From CAYMEV01 sp964389675 [NCBI: uncultured Candidatus Sumerlaeota bacterium] (GTDB lineage: Bacteria; CAYMEV01), in assembly GCA_964389675.1 (NCBI GenBank), contig CAYMEV010000003.1:142412-206411 (forward strand): a stretch of DNA of 64,000 bases, read 5' to 3'. Within the stretch, counting starts at the first letter, position 1, and the number at the start of each line of letters is the position of its first letter. The notes under the pieces are model-generated. The model did no database searches and was not told where the DNA came from. It was given only the letters and a program-made list of their open reading frames with translations. The position numbers were made by a program, and so were the translations under genes. This document shows, piece by piece, positions 9,032 through 18,400 of the stretch.

Positions 9032-10696
9032 TTCCAATTCCTTCCTGAAGACTACAATATATTTAAGGTCTGCAATGCTTAGAAAGCCATCAGCGACAGA
9101 CTGAGCCTCGTCTATAAGCTTATAGTCAGGGATTTTGCCCTCCTGCATTAATAGAAATATCTTGAAAAGTGGCAGATTTGTAAAATAATTAAATACATAA
9201 GGTGAAAGCTTGCATACATATCCGTTCACCATCCTCTTATTATGGAAGGCAGGGTAGAGCATATATTGTATTGCCCAAACACCCGCATTTGCTTTAGCCC
9301 ATGTCCATGATAACGGCATTTCAATTACAGAGCAATCTTCTGTATCATCCCTGACGGTCTGGTAATGAGAAGAGATATAGTCATATTCAATGGATGTATG
9401 AAAGGGAATATTAATATACTCTGCAAGCAGTATAAAGCAGAGGCTTATATGGAGAATTGCATATATTCTGTCCTTATTTAAATTACTGAATTTTGATGAC
9501 AGATAGTTCAGGATGTACCGGTAGTATAATCCAACAAATACTGCAAATGCAAAGAATGCAAAGCTAATTATCCTCCAGGAAGCCCTTATTGCATCTAATA
9601 CAGGCAGTTTGGTGAAGATCAGAAATGGAGCAGGGCATCTAAAATTCACAAATGGACTTATTGTAAAATACGGGCCAAATGACAATAAAAAGAATATGAA
9701 AAAGCTAAAAAGCCAGATCCATCCTCCCCTGACACTTCTTAGCCTAATAACAGAGAGGATTAACAGAAAAACGCCACCCCATCCGAATATGGGCAGGAAA
9801 TACCTTGCAAAACCCGGTGCGATCTTTCCTATATATCTATACAAATTGCCTCTGTAAAAAACTGAGCTTGTATAATTAATGAGATAAGACCCTGTTATTT
9901 CTTCTAACCCGGAAGAAGCTACTTCTGAATATTCGCTCATATCAATCTGGACAAGCACAGGGACTGTAAAAATGAATACTATCACAGAAAAAATAATAAT
10001 ATGCTTTAAATAGCTAAATAAAATGATCGGTTCTTTAATATGGCTGATAAAGAAATATCCAGATAATATCATTCCCAAGATCACTGTATAAATAGCCAGC
10101 TGGTATTCTGTATAAAAAATGCTTGCAAAACAAAGTGAACTGAAAACAGCATATTTATATTTCCTTGTCTCCAGCATTTTATAGAAAAATAATACAAACA
10201 GAGGCACAAAAGCATCAAAATACATGTTGAAATAGCCACTGTTAGATACAAGCCTAACCCTGATGGGGCTGAAAGCAAAAATAAGCCCCGCGATAAATGC
10301 AGAGGAGCTGTCCTTTGTCAGATACAATACAAGTCTGTACATGAATAGTCCGCCAAGAAAAAATGACAGGAATGCAATTAAATTATATGTGAATACAACG
10401 CCGAATAGATGATAAAAGGGAATCGTAATCAGTATAGGGAATAAGCCAAATGCATGGAATATGCCACAGAAAGAAAAGGGATAGAAAAGATAATCGATTG
10501 TATAAATATCCTTAAATTCCATGATGCATTTATTTACCCACCAGATATTCCATATAAACTGGTATTTATCGCCATAGGAGGCTATTGGGCGGGAGAAAAA
10601 ACAGATAAAAGTCGGGTATGTCATTACAAGAGTAAGAAGGAAAAAAAGCAGTACTATAAAATACTGCCGATTCTTAAAAGTATAGCTATTCTTCAA
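8480..10696 (-). CDS. Polytopic membrane protein, GT-C-like, paralogue of the adjacent upstream gene
   Basis: 738 residues starting at a TTG, with AAGGGAG eight bases upstream; the start is supported by N-terminal alignment with the neighbouring paralogue. About ten to twelve hydrophobic segments are followed by a ~250-residue soluble C-terminal domain. An early loop carries SYGDKYQFIWNIWWV, resembling the acidic first extracytoplasmic loop of GT-C-type membrane glycosyltransferases; related proteins are usually annotated as hypothetical or glycosyltransferase-family membrane proteins. Predicted role, as inference: transfer of sugars from a lipid carrier on the outer face of the inner membrane. 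The start codon lies inside the end of the upstream gene (11 bp overlap), so translation is probably coupled. The last ~183 residues are nearly identical to those of the paralogue. Confidence 0.7.
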   Translation of the reverse strand: MKNSYTFKNRQYFIVLLFFLLTLVMTYPTFICFFSRPIASYGDKYQFIWNIWWVNKCIMEFKDIYTIDYLFYPFSFCGIFHAFGLFPILITIPFYHLFGVVFTYNLIAFLSFFLGGLFMYRLVLYLTKDSSSAFIAGLIFAFSPIRVRLVSNSGYFNMYFDAFVPLFVLFFYKMLETRKYKYAVFSSLCFASIFYTEYQLAIYTVILGMILSGYFFISHIKEPIILFSYLKHIIIFSVIVFIFTVPVLVQIDMSEYSEVASSGLEEITGSYLINYTSSVFYRGNLYRYIGKIAPGFARYFLPIFGWGGVFLLILSVIRLRSVRGGWIWLFSFFIFFLLSFGPYFTISPFVNFRCPAPFLIFTKLPVLDAIRASWRIISFAFFAFAVFVGLYYRYILNYLSSKFSNLNKDRIYAILHISLCFILLAEYINIPFHTSIEYDYISSHYQTVRDDTEDCSVIEMPLSWTWAKANAGVWAIQYMLYPAFHNKRMVNGYVCKLSPYVFNYFTNLPLFKIFLLMQEGKIPDYKLIDEAQSVADGFLSIADLKYIVVFRKELEKLKYKHKGYDFIPDYLDLVRRVFPVLEERTDDQGNIMFILEKAKDIKRNTYRMSDKDIRAYIARGVFPEVEGGELRWITGNSAIFAFPNQGHKYSRVRIFGFPQYAEGKKQTIKVSINGRTAYEGTVEKEPSYIDIEMEDEDFRDKNIFLDLEFAYSISARELGTGNDTRTLSYMISEIIFEE

Positions 10697-11237
10697 ATAT
10701 TATCTCCCTTATCATATAGGAAAGGCTCCTTGTGTCATTTCCGGTACCCAGCTCTCTGGCTGAGATGGAGTAAGCAAACTCAAGGTCCAGGAAGATATTT
10801 TTATCCCTGAAATCTTCATCTTCCATTTCTATATCAATATATGAAGGCTCTTTTTCAACAGTCCCTTCATATGCAGTTCTGCCATTGATACTGACCTTTA
10901 TGGTCTGCTTTTTCCCCTCAGCATACTGGGGGAAACCGAATATCCTTACCCTGCTGTATTTATGACCCTGATTCGGGAAGGCAAAGATCGCACTATTTCC
11001 TGTAATCCACCTAAGTTCCCCCCCCTCAACTTCCGGGAAAACTCCCCTTGCGATATATGCCCTGATATCCTTATCAGACATCCTGTAGGTGTTTCTTTTT
11101 ATATCCTTTGCTTTTTCAAGTATGAACATTATATTCCCCTGATCATCTGTCCTCTCTTCCAGAACAGGGAATACTCTCCTTACAAGATCAAGGTAGTCCG
11201 GTATGAAGTCATATCCCTTATGCTTATATTTAAGCTT
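10681..11237 (-). repeat. 557 bp near-identical 3' segment, copy 2
   Basis: Partner of 8475-9031 at an offset of 2206 bp. One of the two differences changes TCACTT to TCCCTT on the plus strand; on the coding strand this makes the GGGAG used as the ribosome binding site of the downstream gene starting at 10696. Confidence 0.9.
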
Positions 11238-12914
11238 CTCAAGGAATCTTTTATGAACAACGATATATTTAAGGTCTGCAAGCTTTACAAAGCCCTCTGA
11301 AACATTTTGAGCTTCCTCTATTAGCTTATCATCAGGGATTTTCCCGTCCTGCATTAGAATAAATACTCTGAACAAAGGCAGTTCTTTGAAATAGTTGAAT
11401 ATATAAGGGGGAAGCTTGGATACATATCCATTGACTTCCCTCTTATTATGAAAAGCGGGATAATACATATACAATACGGAAAAGACATCTACATAGCCTT
11501 TGGCCCAAAGCCAGGATACAGGCATTTCAAGCACAGAACAATCATCTTTATCCTGTCTGATCAGGGCATAATGTGAAGAGATATCATCATATTCTAAGGC
11601 AGTCTTTAAGGGAATATTGATGTATTCTGCAAATATAAGAAAGCACAGCATTATATTTAAGGTATATAATACTTTCTTTTTATTATCTTTCTTTATCCTG
11701 GATGACAAATATTCTGTGATACTGCGGTAATGCATTCCTATAAAGACAGCAAGAGAGAAAAAAACAAAGCTTGCAATCCTCCATGGAGCCCTTATGGCAT
11801 TGAGTACAGGTACCTTAGCAAATAAAAGATAGGGAGTTGGGAAGGAAAAACCGGTATTGGGGCTTATGGTGAAGTAGCAGCCGAAGGACAGGATGAAAAA
11901 AACCATTAGAAGAAATAGCCACATCCATCCCGGGCTTGTTTTTAATGTTTTAATGAATAGTATGGAAAATATAAACAGCAAAAGCACCGCCCAGCCTGAC
12001 AGGGGCAAAGCATACCTGGCAAGATCAGGGAAAATACTGCCTATATACCTGTATAGATTACCCCTGAATAATGCAGAACTCATATAGATCATCAGGTTTA
12101 ACCCTACTATATGCTCCTCGGGAGTATAAGTCATCTCGGTATATTCAACCTGATCCAGTTGCCTTAGTACAGGCACAGCAAGTATTAATACAATAAAGGC
12201 AAAAAAGAGGCCATTTTTTATCTGATTAATTAGAACTGCTTTTTTTCTGATGTTCCTGATAAAAAAATAAGCAAATATTACAGCACCTGTTATCACTGTA
12301 TAAACTGTAAGCTGGTATTCAGTATAGAAAATGCTTATAAAAGCCAGGGAACTGATTATTGCATACCTGTAACGCCCTGTTTTCAGCATCTTTAAGAAAA
12401 AAAGTACAAACAGCGGTACAAAGGCATCAAAGTGCATATTAAAGTATCCACCGGAAGAAACCATACGGATCCTTACAGGATTGAAAGCAAATATAATACC
12501 TGCAATAAATGCTGAAGGCATGTCCTTTGTAAGATAAAGCACTAGTTTGTACATAAAAACCCCTGCAAGAAAAAAAGAGAGGAAAGCAATAAGGTTATAA
12601 ACAAATACGGGGCCAAAAAGATGATAAAAAGGTATTGTAATAAGAATAGGGAAGATAGAGAATGTATGAAATACACCGCTGAAGGAAAAGGGATAAAACA
12701 AGTAATCTATGGTATAGATATCCTTAAACTCCAAAATGCATTTATTTACCCACCAGATATTCCATATAAACTGGTATTTATCCCCATAAACAGATATAGG
12801 GTGGGAAAAGAAATAAATTACCAGAGGGTAGGTCATTATTATTGTGAGAATAAAGAATAATGAGTATGGAATAATATTTAACCTGATATGCTCTAATGCT
12901 TTTTTAATAATCAT
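10686..12914 (-). CDS. Polytopic membrane protein, GT-C-like, first of a tandem pair
   Basis: 742 residues with the same plan as its downstream paralogue: a short cytoplasmic N-terminus, a first membrane segment ending FILTIIMTYP, the loop SVYGDKYQFIWNIWWV, about ten further membrane segments and a soluble C-terminal domain of ~250 residues. The two proteins are recognisably similar throughout and nearly identical over the last ~183 residues. The ATG at 12914 is preceded by a modest purine-rich site. It is probably a lipid-linked sugar transferase or related envelope enzyme, by loop motif and topology only. No other glycan synthesis genes flank the pair, so the substrate is unknown. Confidence 0.7.
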   Translation of the reverse strand: MIIKKALEHIRLNIIPYSLFFILTIIMTYPLVIYFFSHPISVYGDKYQFIWNIWWVNKCILEFKDIYTIDYLFYPFSFSGVFHTFSIFPILITIPFYHLFGPVFVYNLIAFLSFFLAGVFMYKLVLYLTKDMPSAFIAGIIFAFNPVRIRMVSSGGYFNMHFDAFVPLFVLFFLKMLKTGRYRYAIISSLAFISIFYTEYQLTVYTVITGAVIFAYFFIRNIRKKAVLINQIKNGLFFAFIVLILAVPVLRQLDQVEYTEMTYTPEEHIVGLNLMIYMSSALFRGNLYRYIGSIFPDLARYALPLSGWAVLLLFIFSILFIKTLKTSPGWMWLFLLMVFFILSFGCYFTISPNTGFSFPTPYLLFAKVPVLNAIRAPWRIASFVFFSLAVFIGMHYRSITEYLSSRIKKDNKKKVLYTLNIMLCFLIFAEYINIPLKTALEYDDISSHYALIRQDKDDCSVLEMPVSWLWAKGYVDVFSVLYMYYPAFHNKREVNGYVSKLPPYIFNYFKELPLFRVFILMQDGKIPDDKLIEEAQNVSEGFVKLADLKYIVVHKRFLEKLKYKHKGYDFIPDYLDLVRRVFPVLEERTDDQGNIMFILEKAKDIKRNTYRMSDKDIRAYIARGVFPEVEGGELRWITGNSAIFAFPNQGHKYSRVRIFGFPQYAEGKKQTIKVSINGRTAYEGTVEKEPSYIDIEMEDEDFRDKNIFLDLEFAYSISARELGTGNDTRSLSYMIREIIFEE

Positions 12915-13139
12915 TTTATGTTATGCCTGCCTTTAAAATTTATAAGGCTAAAATTGCTAACTATTATGGCCAATTCATCATGAAAATCAACCAAAAAAAT
13001 ATATCCTGGCCATTTAGCAGTTTGTATTATTCTCCTGAAAGAGCATCAGGATCCTTTTGTTTTAGGAAATATTCAAAAAACTCGCTCTAAATGTAAAATT
13101 GTGTAAAATTGCTGAGATTGAAGACAGTACTGAAAGATC

Positions 13140-15446
13140 CTATTTTACAGTAATGGTTACAGTATTGCCCGGCTGTCCTGAATCATCAATAATGTATATT
13201 CTTTTTGTCCCCTTTTCGGGCCTGATATTTATCTGCATATCATTCGGGTATCTTTCAATATAAGTATCATCAATAAAGAGATATAGGTATTCTGTCTGAT
13301 CTGATGCGGAGATCTTCAATGATATTACATCTTCATTGTCTGAAAGTTCGAAGACCTGATCATCCTGTGGGAATATTATCAGGGGGGGAGGAATTGTCTG
13401 TGGTGAGCAGTCCTTGCGGTATTTCGGCATGCTGAAGGATATATTCTTATTAAGCCTGAGCCAGCTTGAAACAGAGGGAGGAAAATCGACAAAAACGCTA
13501 TAGCTGTATTTACCTGAAAGGGAGGAAGGGTTGCATACAGCATATCCTTCACTGTCCACGGGAAGGAGCTGGTGATACCTGCATTTTTCCATGGGGATCT
13601 TTGAAGCAAGAGCAAGAGTCTTTTTGGTATGGGGGCAGTAGTCATTCGGTATCATGCCTGAAAGAGAGCATACATCAATCTCGGTGACCTCCTCCGGCTG
13701 TCTGTACCATGTTATTGGCTTGTTTTTCATAAGCAGGTTAAACAGCATGAACATGAGAGGCGCTGCGGTGCTGTGCCCTGTGTTGACAGGGGGGATGGCT
13801 CCTTTCAGGTTACCTGTCCATACACCTATTATAAAATCAGGATTATAGCCCAGGGCCCATGCATCACGGTACATATATGATGTCCCGGTCTTCCATGCCA
13901 CTTTATAGGGTATGTATCTGTCAAGATGAGAGCCGGGATGGCCTGAAAGCATTTCGCTTATTATATATGATGTTCCCTCTTTGAATACCCTTTCCGGGTC
14001 TTTCTGCTTCTGGCCTGTTGTGAATACAAGGTCTTTAAGGGTGCCTTTATTGTTAAAGGCTGAAAAAGCCCTGAGAGCCTCAAGCATTGTGATCTCAGCA
14101 CTCCCTAATATGATGGAAAGCCCGTATTTATCATGTGTATATGGGATTGAGAATCCAATGCTTTTTAGAAGATTGAAGAATTTTTCTGTGCCTGTTGCCT
14201 CCAGGAGCTTTATGGCCGGGATGTTAAGGCTGTTGCACAGTGCATCCTTTGCGCTTGATACGCCTGTAAAAATACCTCCGTAATTGGTCGGTTCATAGTC
14301 ACTGTAATAAATAGGGACATCTTCAAGCAGTGTTGAGGGGGTTATAAGCCCTGATTCAATGCATTCTGCGTACAAAAAGGGTTTTAGCAGGGAGCCGGGG
14401 CTTAAAGGGGAATCAAATCCTATTATCTGGCCGCTGGATTCTTCAAAATAGTCTTCAGAACCGACAGCTGCAAGTACTTCATTTGTCCTGGAGGAGACTA
14501 TTACTGCGCTGATATTCTTTATTCCTATCTTTTTCAGGTTTGACATATAGTCTTTTATGCTTTTTTCAAGCACTGCCTGAAGCTCTTTATCTATGGTCGA
14601 GATTATCTTTCCTCTCATCCCTGATCTGTAATACAGGTAATCAGAATAATGGGGCATGGAAAAGGGGATATTCTCGGCATTTTCAGGGAGGGGCGTTTTT
14701 GACGATATATCAAAGATATCGCTGCTTATCACCCTGTTATTAAGCATCAGTTTCAGTGCACGGTCACGGGCCTTCCTGATCTTTTCCGGGTCTCCGGTCG
14801 ACGGGTTGTGTATGGCCGGTGACCTTGGGATTGTAGTAAGTATTGCTATTTCTCCGGGATTCAGGTCCCGGGTGCTTTTTGAGAAATAGAGCAGGGATGC
14901 TGTCTCAATACCTTCAATATTGCCTCCGAAGGGGAGAAGGTTTAAGTATATTGTAAGTATATCATTCTTGGAGTATTTCAGTTCTATCTGCAGAGAACGG
15001 AATGCCTCTATTATCTTATTAAAAAGCGTTCTTCTCTTTGGTTCCATCATTCGGGCAGCCTGCATTGTTATTGTGGAAGCTCCGGATACTATTTCCCCGT
15101 GGATTATATTTGAGTAAAGCGCTTTTACTATTGAAAAAGGGTTAATTCCGGGATGATAGTAAAAGTACCTGTCTTCCGCTGAGATAAAAGCGTCCTTCAC
15201 AATGACGGGGATATCCGCATAATCAATGCCTATCCTTATCTTTTCATCGTCTGTAAGGAATACCCTTGCAATGGAGCCGTCATTATAGCAGATGACAGTG
15301 GATTCCTGTTTGCAGAGCTTCTTGAGAGGGAGAGGGAACAGAAAATTCAGGATGAAAAAGGATACGACGGGAAGGGCAAGAAATAAAAAGGGGAGGAGAA
15401 ATATTCTCCTCCCGCGGAATAATCCAAGTTTACTTAATTTCAGCAT
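13140..15446 (-). CDS. pbpC: Penicillin-binding protein 1C
   Basis: A bifunctional peptidoglycan synthase in PBP1C form: one N-terminal membrane anchor (residues ~16-38), a family 51 glycosyltransferase domain with the catalytic EDRYFYYHPG near residue 90 and SGASTITMQAARM, a transpeptidase domain with Ser-x-x-Lys in PGSLLKPF near 350, SLN (NSLNIPA) and KTG (WKTGTSYMYRDAW) near 517, and a C-terminal BiPBP_C beta domain after residue ~680. Length 768 is usual for the family. It overlaps the end of the alpha-2-macroglobulin gene by 17 bp. That pairing is widespread in Gram-negative bacteria, where the macroglobulin is thought to trap proteases that breach the outer membrane while PbpC repairs the wall. 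Confidence 0.95.
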   Translation of the reverse strand: MLKLSKLGLFRGRRIFLLPFLFLALPVVSFFILNFLFPLPLKKLCKQESTVICYNDGSIARVFLTDDEKIRIGIDYADIPVIVKDAFISAEDRYFYYHPGINPFSIVKALYSNIIHGEIVSGASTITMQAARMMEPKRRTLFNKIIEAFRSLQIELKYSKNDILTIYLNLLPFGGNIEGIETASLLYFSKSTRDLNPGEIAILTTIPRSPAIHNPSTGDPEKIRKARDRALKLMLNNRVISSDIFDISSKTPLPENAENIPFSMPHYSDYLYYRSGMRGKIISTIDKELQAVLEKSIKDYMSNLKKIGIKNISAVIVSSRTNEVLAAVGSEDYFEESSGQIIGFDSPLSPGSLLKPFLYAECIESGLITPSTLLEDVPIYYSDYEPTNYGGIFTGVSSAKDALCNSLNIPAIKLLEATGTEKFFNLLKSIGFSIPYTHDKYGLSIILGSAEITMLEALRAFSAFNNKGTLKDLVFTTGQKQKDPERVFKEGTSYIISEMLSGHPGSHLDRYIPYKVAWKTGTSYMYRDAWALGYNPDFIIGVWTGNLKGAIPPVNTGHSTAAPLMFMLFNLLMKNKPITWYRQPEEVTEIDVCSLSGMIPNDYCPHTKKTLALASKIPMEKCRYHQLLPVDSEGYAVCNPSSLSGKYSYSVFVDFPPSVSSWLRLNKNISFSMPKYRKDCSPQTIPPPLIIFPQDDQVFELSDNEDVISLKISASDQTEYLYLFIDDTYIERYPNDMQINIRPEKGTKRIYIIDDSGQPGNTVTITVK

Positions 15447-18400
15447 TCATTGCACTGTCTGATGCCCTTGTTGTCGGGTCATACATTATCTCAATACTGA
15501 CAGGGGGTATCAGGAACCTGCCCTTAGTCAGCGCTTTCAGCTTGTAGAAGATGGCAGTATCCATCCCCGGGTGTATATCGCCGAAGAAGCTTATCTGATG
15601 ATCCTTTATGTCTATGTGTGCCGGGTTATAGATATCCTTCGGCTTTATCCATGATGGCAGGACCTGTTCTGTGAGCCTCGGATTCTCTATTTCAAAGCCA
15701 GCTCCTATCCTGTCTGTTACAGCTGCATTTCTGAACCTGCTCTGGGCAATGATGACTATCTTTGCCCATATCTCCTGCCCCTGCTTTAGGTTCAGCATGT
15801 CGTCCTGGTTCAGAAGGTTTCCTGCCTCGTCATAGAATACCCTTTTTATCTCTATCCCCTGGGCATATTTTGTGAACTGCACTCCCGGCTTGATGCCTTC
15901 GATGGCAAGCAATGCATAAAAAGGCCTGTCCTTTTTGTTTAATATTTTCAGGTCATGGCCTGTCAGCCCTGAGCCGAAAACTGTCCTCTGACCATGGGTA
16001 AATGATAGGATCTCCTTGCCGTCCTTATATAGATAGCCCTCAAACTGTTCATCCCCGCTTGCTTTGTTCTGCTCTAAAAGCTTTACAAAGGCTCTCAGGC
16101 TCCAGACAAGCTCCTGTGTTGAATAGTAATATACATATTTTCTGGTTCTAAGGTCCTGGACTATCTTCAGCATCAATTGATCCCTTAATTCTGTATCAGC
16201 AAACTGCCCCATATCCATAAGCACATTGAGTATTATGCCCTTCTGCCTCAGTTCGGAATAGAAGAAGAGCTGGAGCTCATTTCTGTCATTTTCGGTTAAA
16301 TTGACACCTTTATTGAGGTTCAGGTCTGAAGATATCAGCTCCTTTGCCATGGAAATATTGCCAATATTTGCATATGCTCCTGCAATAAAGGCTATTGATT
16401 CAGGAAGAAGCCTGTCCCTGTATCTCTGAAGGAAGAAATCAATGTCGTTCTGCCGGGTTTTTTTCATGAGGCTCAATACATAATATCCGTATGCCCTCGT
16501 TGATATGCTGTGAATCTTATCATCCTCAATGTTTATGGTGCCTGTTATATAGTCTGCAAGCGAGTTCAGAACTGACTGGTCAACAAGAAATCCCCTGGCA
16601 TTCGCCTCATAAAGGAAATGAGTGGCATAGACAGATACCCAGCTATTGACATTCCTGGTGGATGGCCACATGCCAAATCCGCTGTCTCCTATTCTCATTG
16701 ATATCACCTTGCTGACGGCACTCAGGATAAGCTGGTTGATATCCCTGTCTTTTAGATATTCATTTATCTCCTTGACGGTATCAATATCCTTTAAGTACAG
16801 AAGCGGAAAGGCAGTGGAGATAGTCTGTTCAAGGCATCCGTACGGGTACCTTATGAGGTACTTGAGATATCCCAGTTCTTTGGAATAGACGAGCGAAGTA
16901 AGCGTTATGAATGTCCTTTCAAACTCGGGGGCCCAGCCTTTGGTATAGCTGTCGAGGCTTGTCTCTCCCTTACTGCATTCAACAAGGTGGTATTCAGTGA
17001 CAGATGGTGAATTTGGGAGGATTGGAATGGTTGTTTCTGCGGATGTTCTTTCGCCGTTGCCTTCTGCCTGGATCTTTATTTCAGAAAATCCAAGGTTGCC
17101 TTCCGGCGATGCTTTTGCAATGATTATCTTTGATTCATTATCCTTGATCGGTATCCTGCTGTCCTCAAAACTGATTATTTTTATATTTTCAGCTGAGATA
17201 TCAATACTGAACTCTCCATCCTCTCCTGTTGAATTTACCACTGTAATTGGAATCTCAAATATATCCCCTGCAAGAAGGAACCTTGGCATTGTTGAAATAA
17301 CCTGTATCTTGTCCCTGATAATTGTAAATCCCTCATAAGAGCCGAATTTTCCGTCACTGACGGCAACTGCCATTACCCTTACCTTTCCCAGGAAGTTCGG
17401 GATATCAAAAGCTATAGTGCCCTTGCCATCTTTGCTGACGGTATTGAATCCTGACCAGAATGCAAGTGGTTTTACCCTCATTATCCTTCCCCTGTCACCT
17501 TCTTCCGGTACCGGAGGCATTTCCTCAAAATCTCCATAGCCTGTTTTCCCGGTATACAGTTCAGTGAATTCCGGCATTATCATTCCAAGTATATCATTAA
17601 GCTTTACTCCAAGTGCTGTCTTGCTGAAAAAGAATGCATAGGGGTCCGGTGTCATGAATTTCCTTATCTGGAGTATGCCCTCATCAACTGCAAAAACAGC
17701 TATCCTTCCTTCATTTCCCAGGTTCTTTATTTCATATTCTATCTCCAGGCTTGTATTGGGCTTTATTACCTCAGGATGGGACAATCTTACATCAAGCTTA
17801 TTGTCATCATGCCTTATGGCAATATTTGCCATTCCAAGGGCTCTTAACGGAACAGAGCCGTAATTGTATTCACTGTTTATTATGAAGGCTGATACATATA
17901 CATTATTATAATCCTTGGATTTTGGAGGCACCCTGAAATTTATTGTATTGTGCCCCTTTTTAATATCATGCCATTCTGACAGCAATACATCGTCGCTGTC
18001 AATTGTCATAAGCATTCTGCCATTGAAGGGGGAGTTCAGTACCATCTCAACCTTCTCGCCAGGGAGGGCATTTTCTTTATCAAGTGTCAGGTCTATGTAA
18101 TATGGCGCTTTGTTCTTGTCTGCAGTTGTACCGTAACCCCACCACCATGGATATTTTGTGCATTCTGTAACAGACCCTGTATCCCTGTCTGTCAGGGTTA
18201 TCCTGTAAGCACCCCAGTAGTTTCTGGAATTGAAATCAAATGAGAATTTTCCATTTTCAGACTTGATCGAATCCCTTTTTATCAAATTCTCTATCTCTTC
18301 AAATCGATACCTGTGCCTTCCATAGTTTGTATCGTAATAGTAGATATACCTGTGCTCTATATGGAAGACTGATATGTCTATATCCCTTTCATCTTCTATA

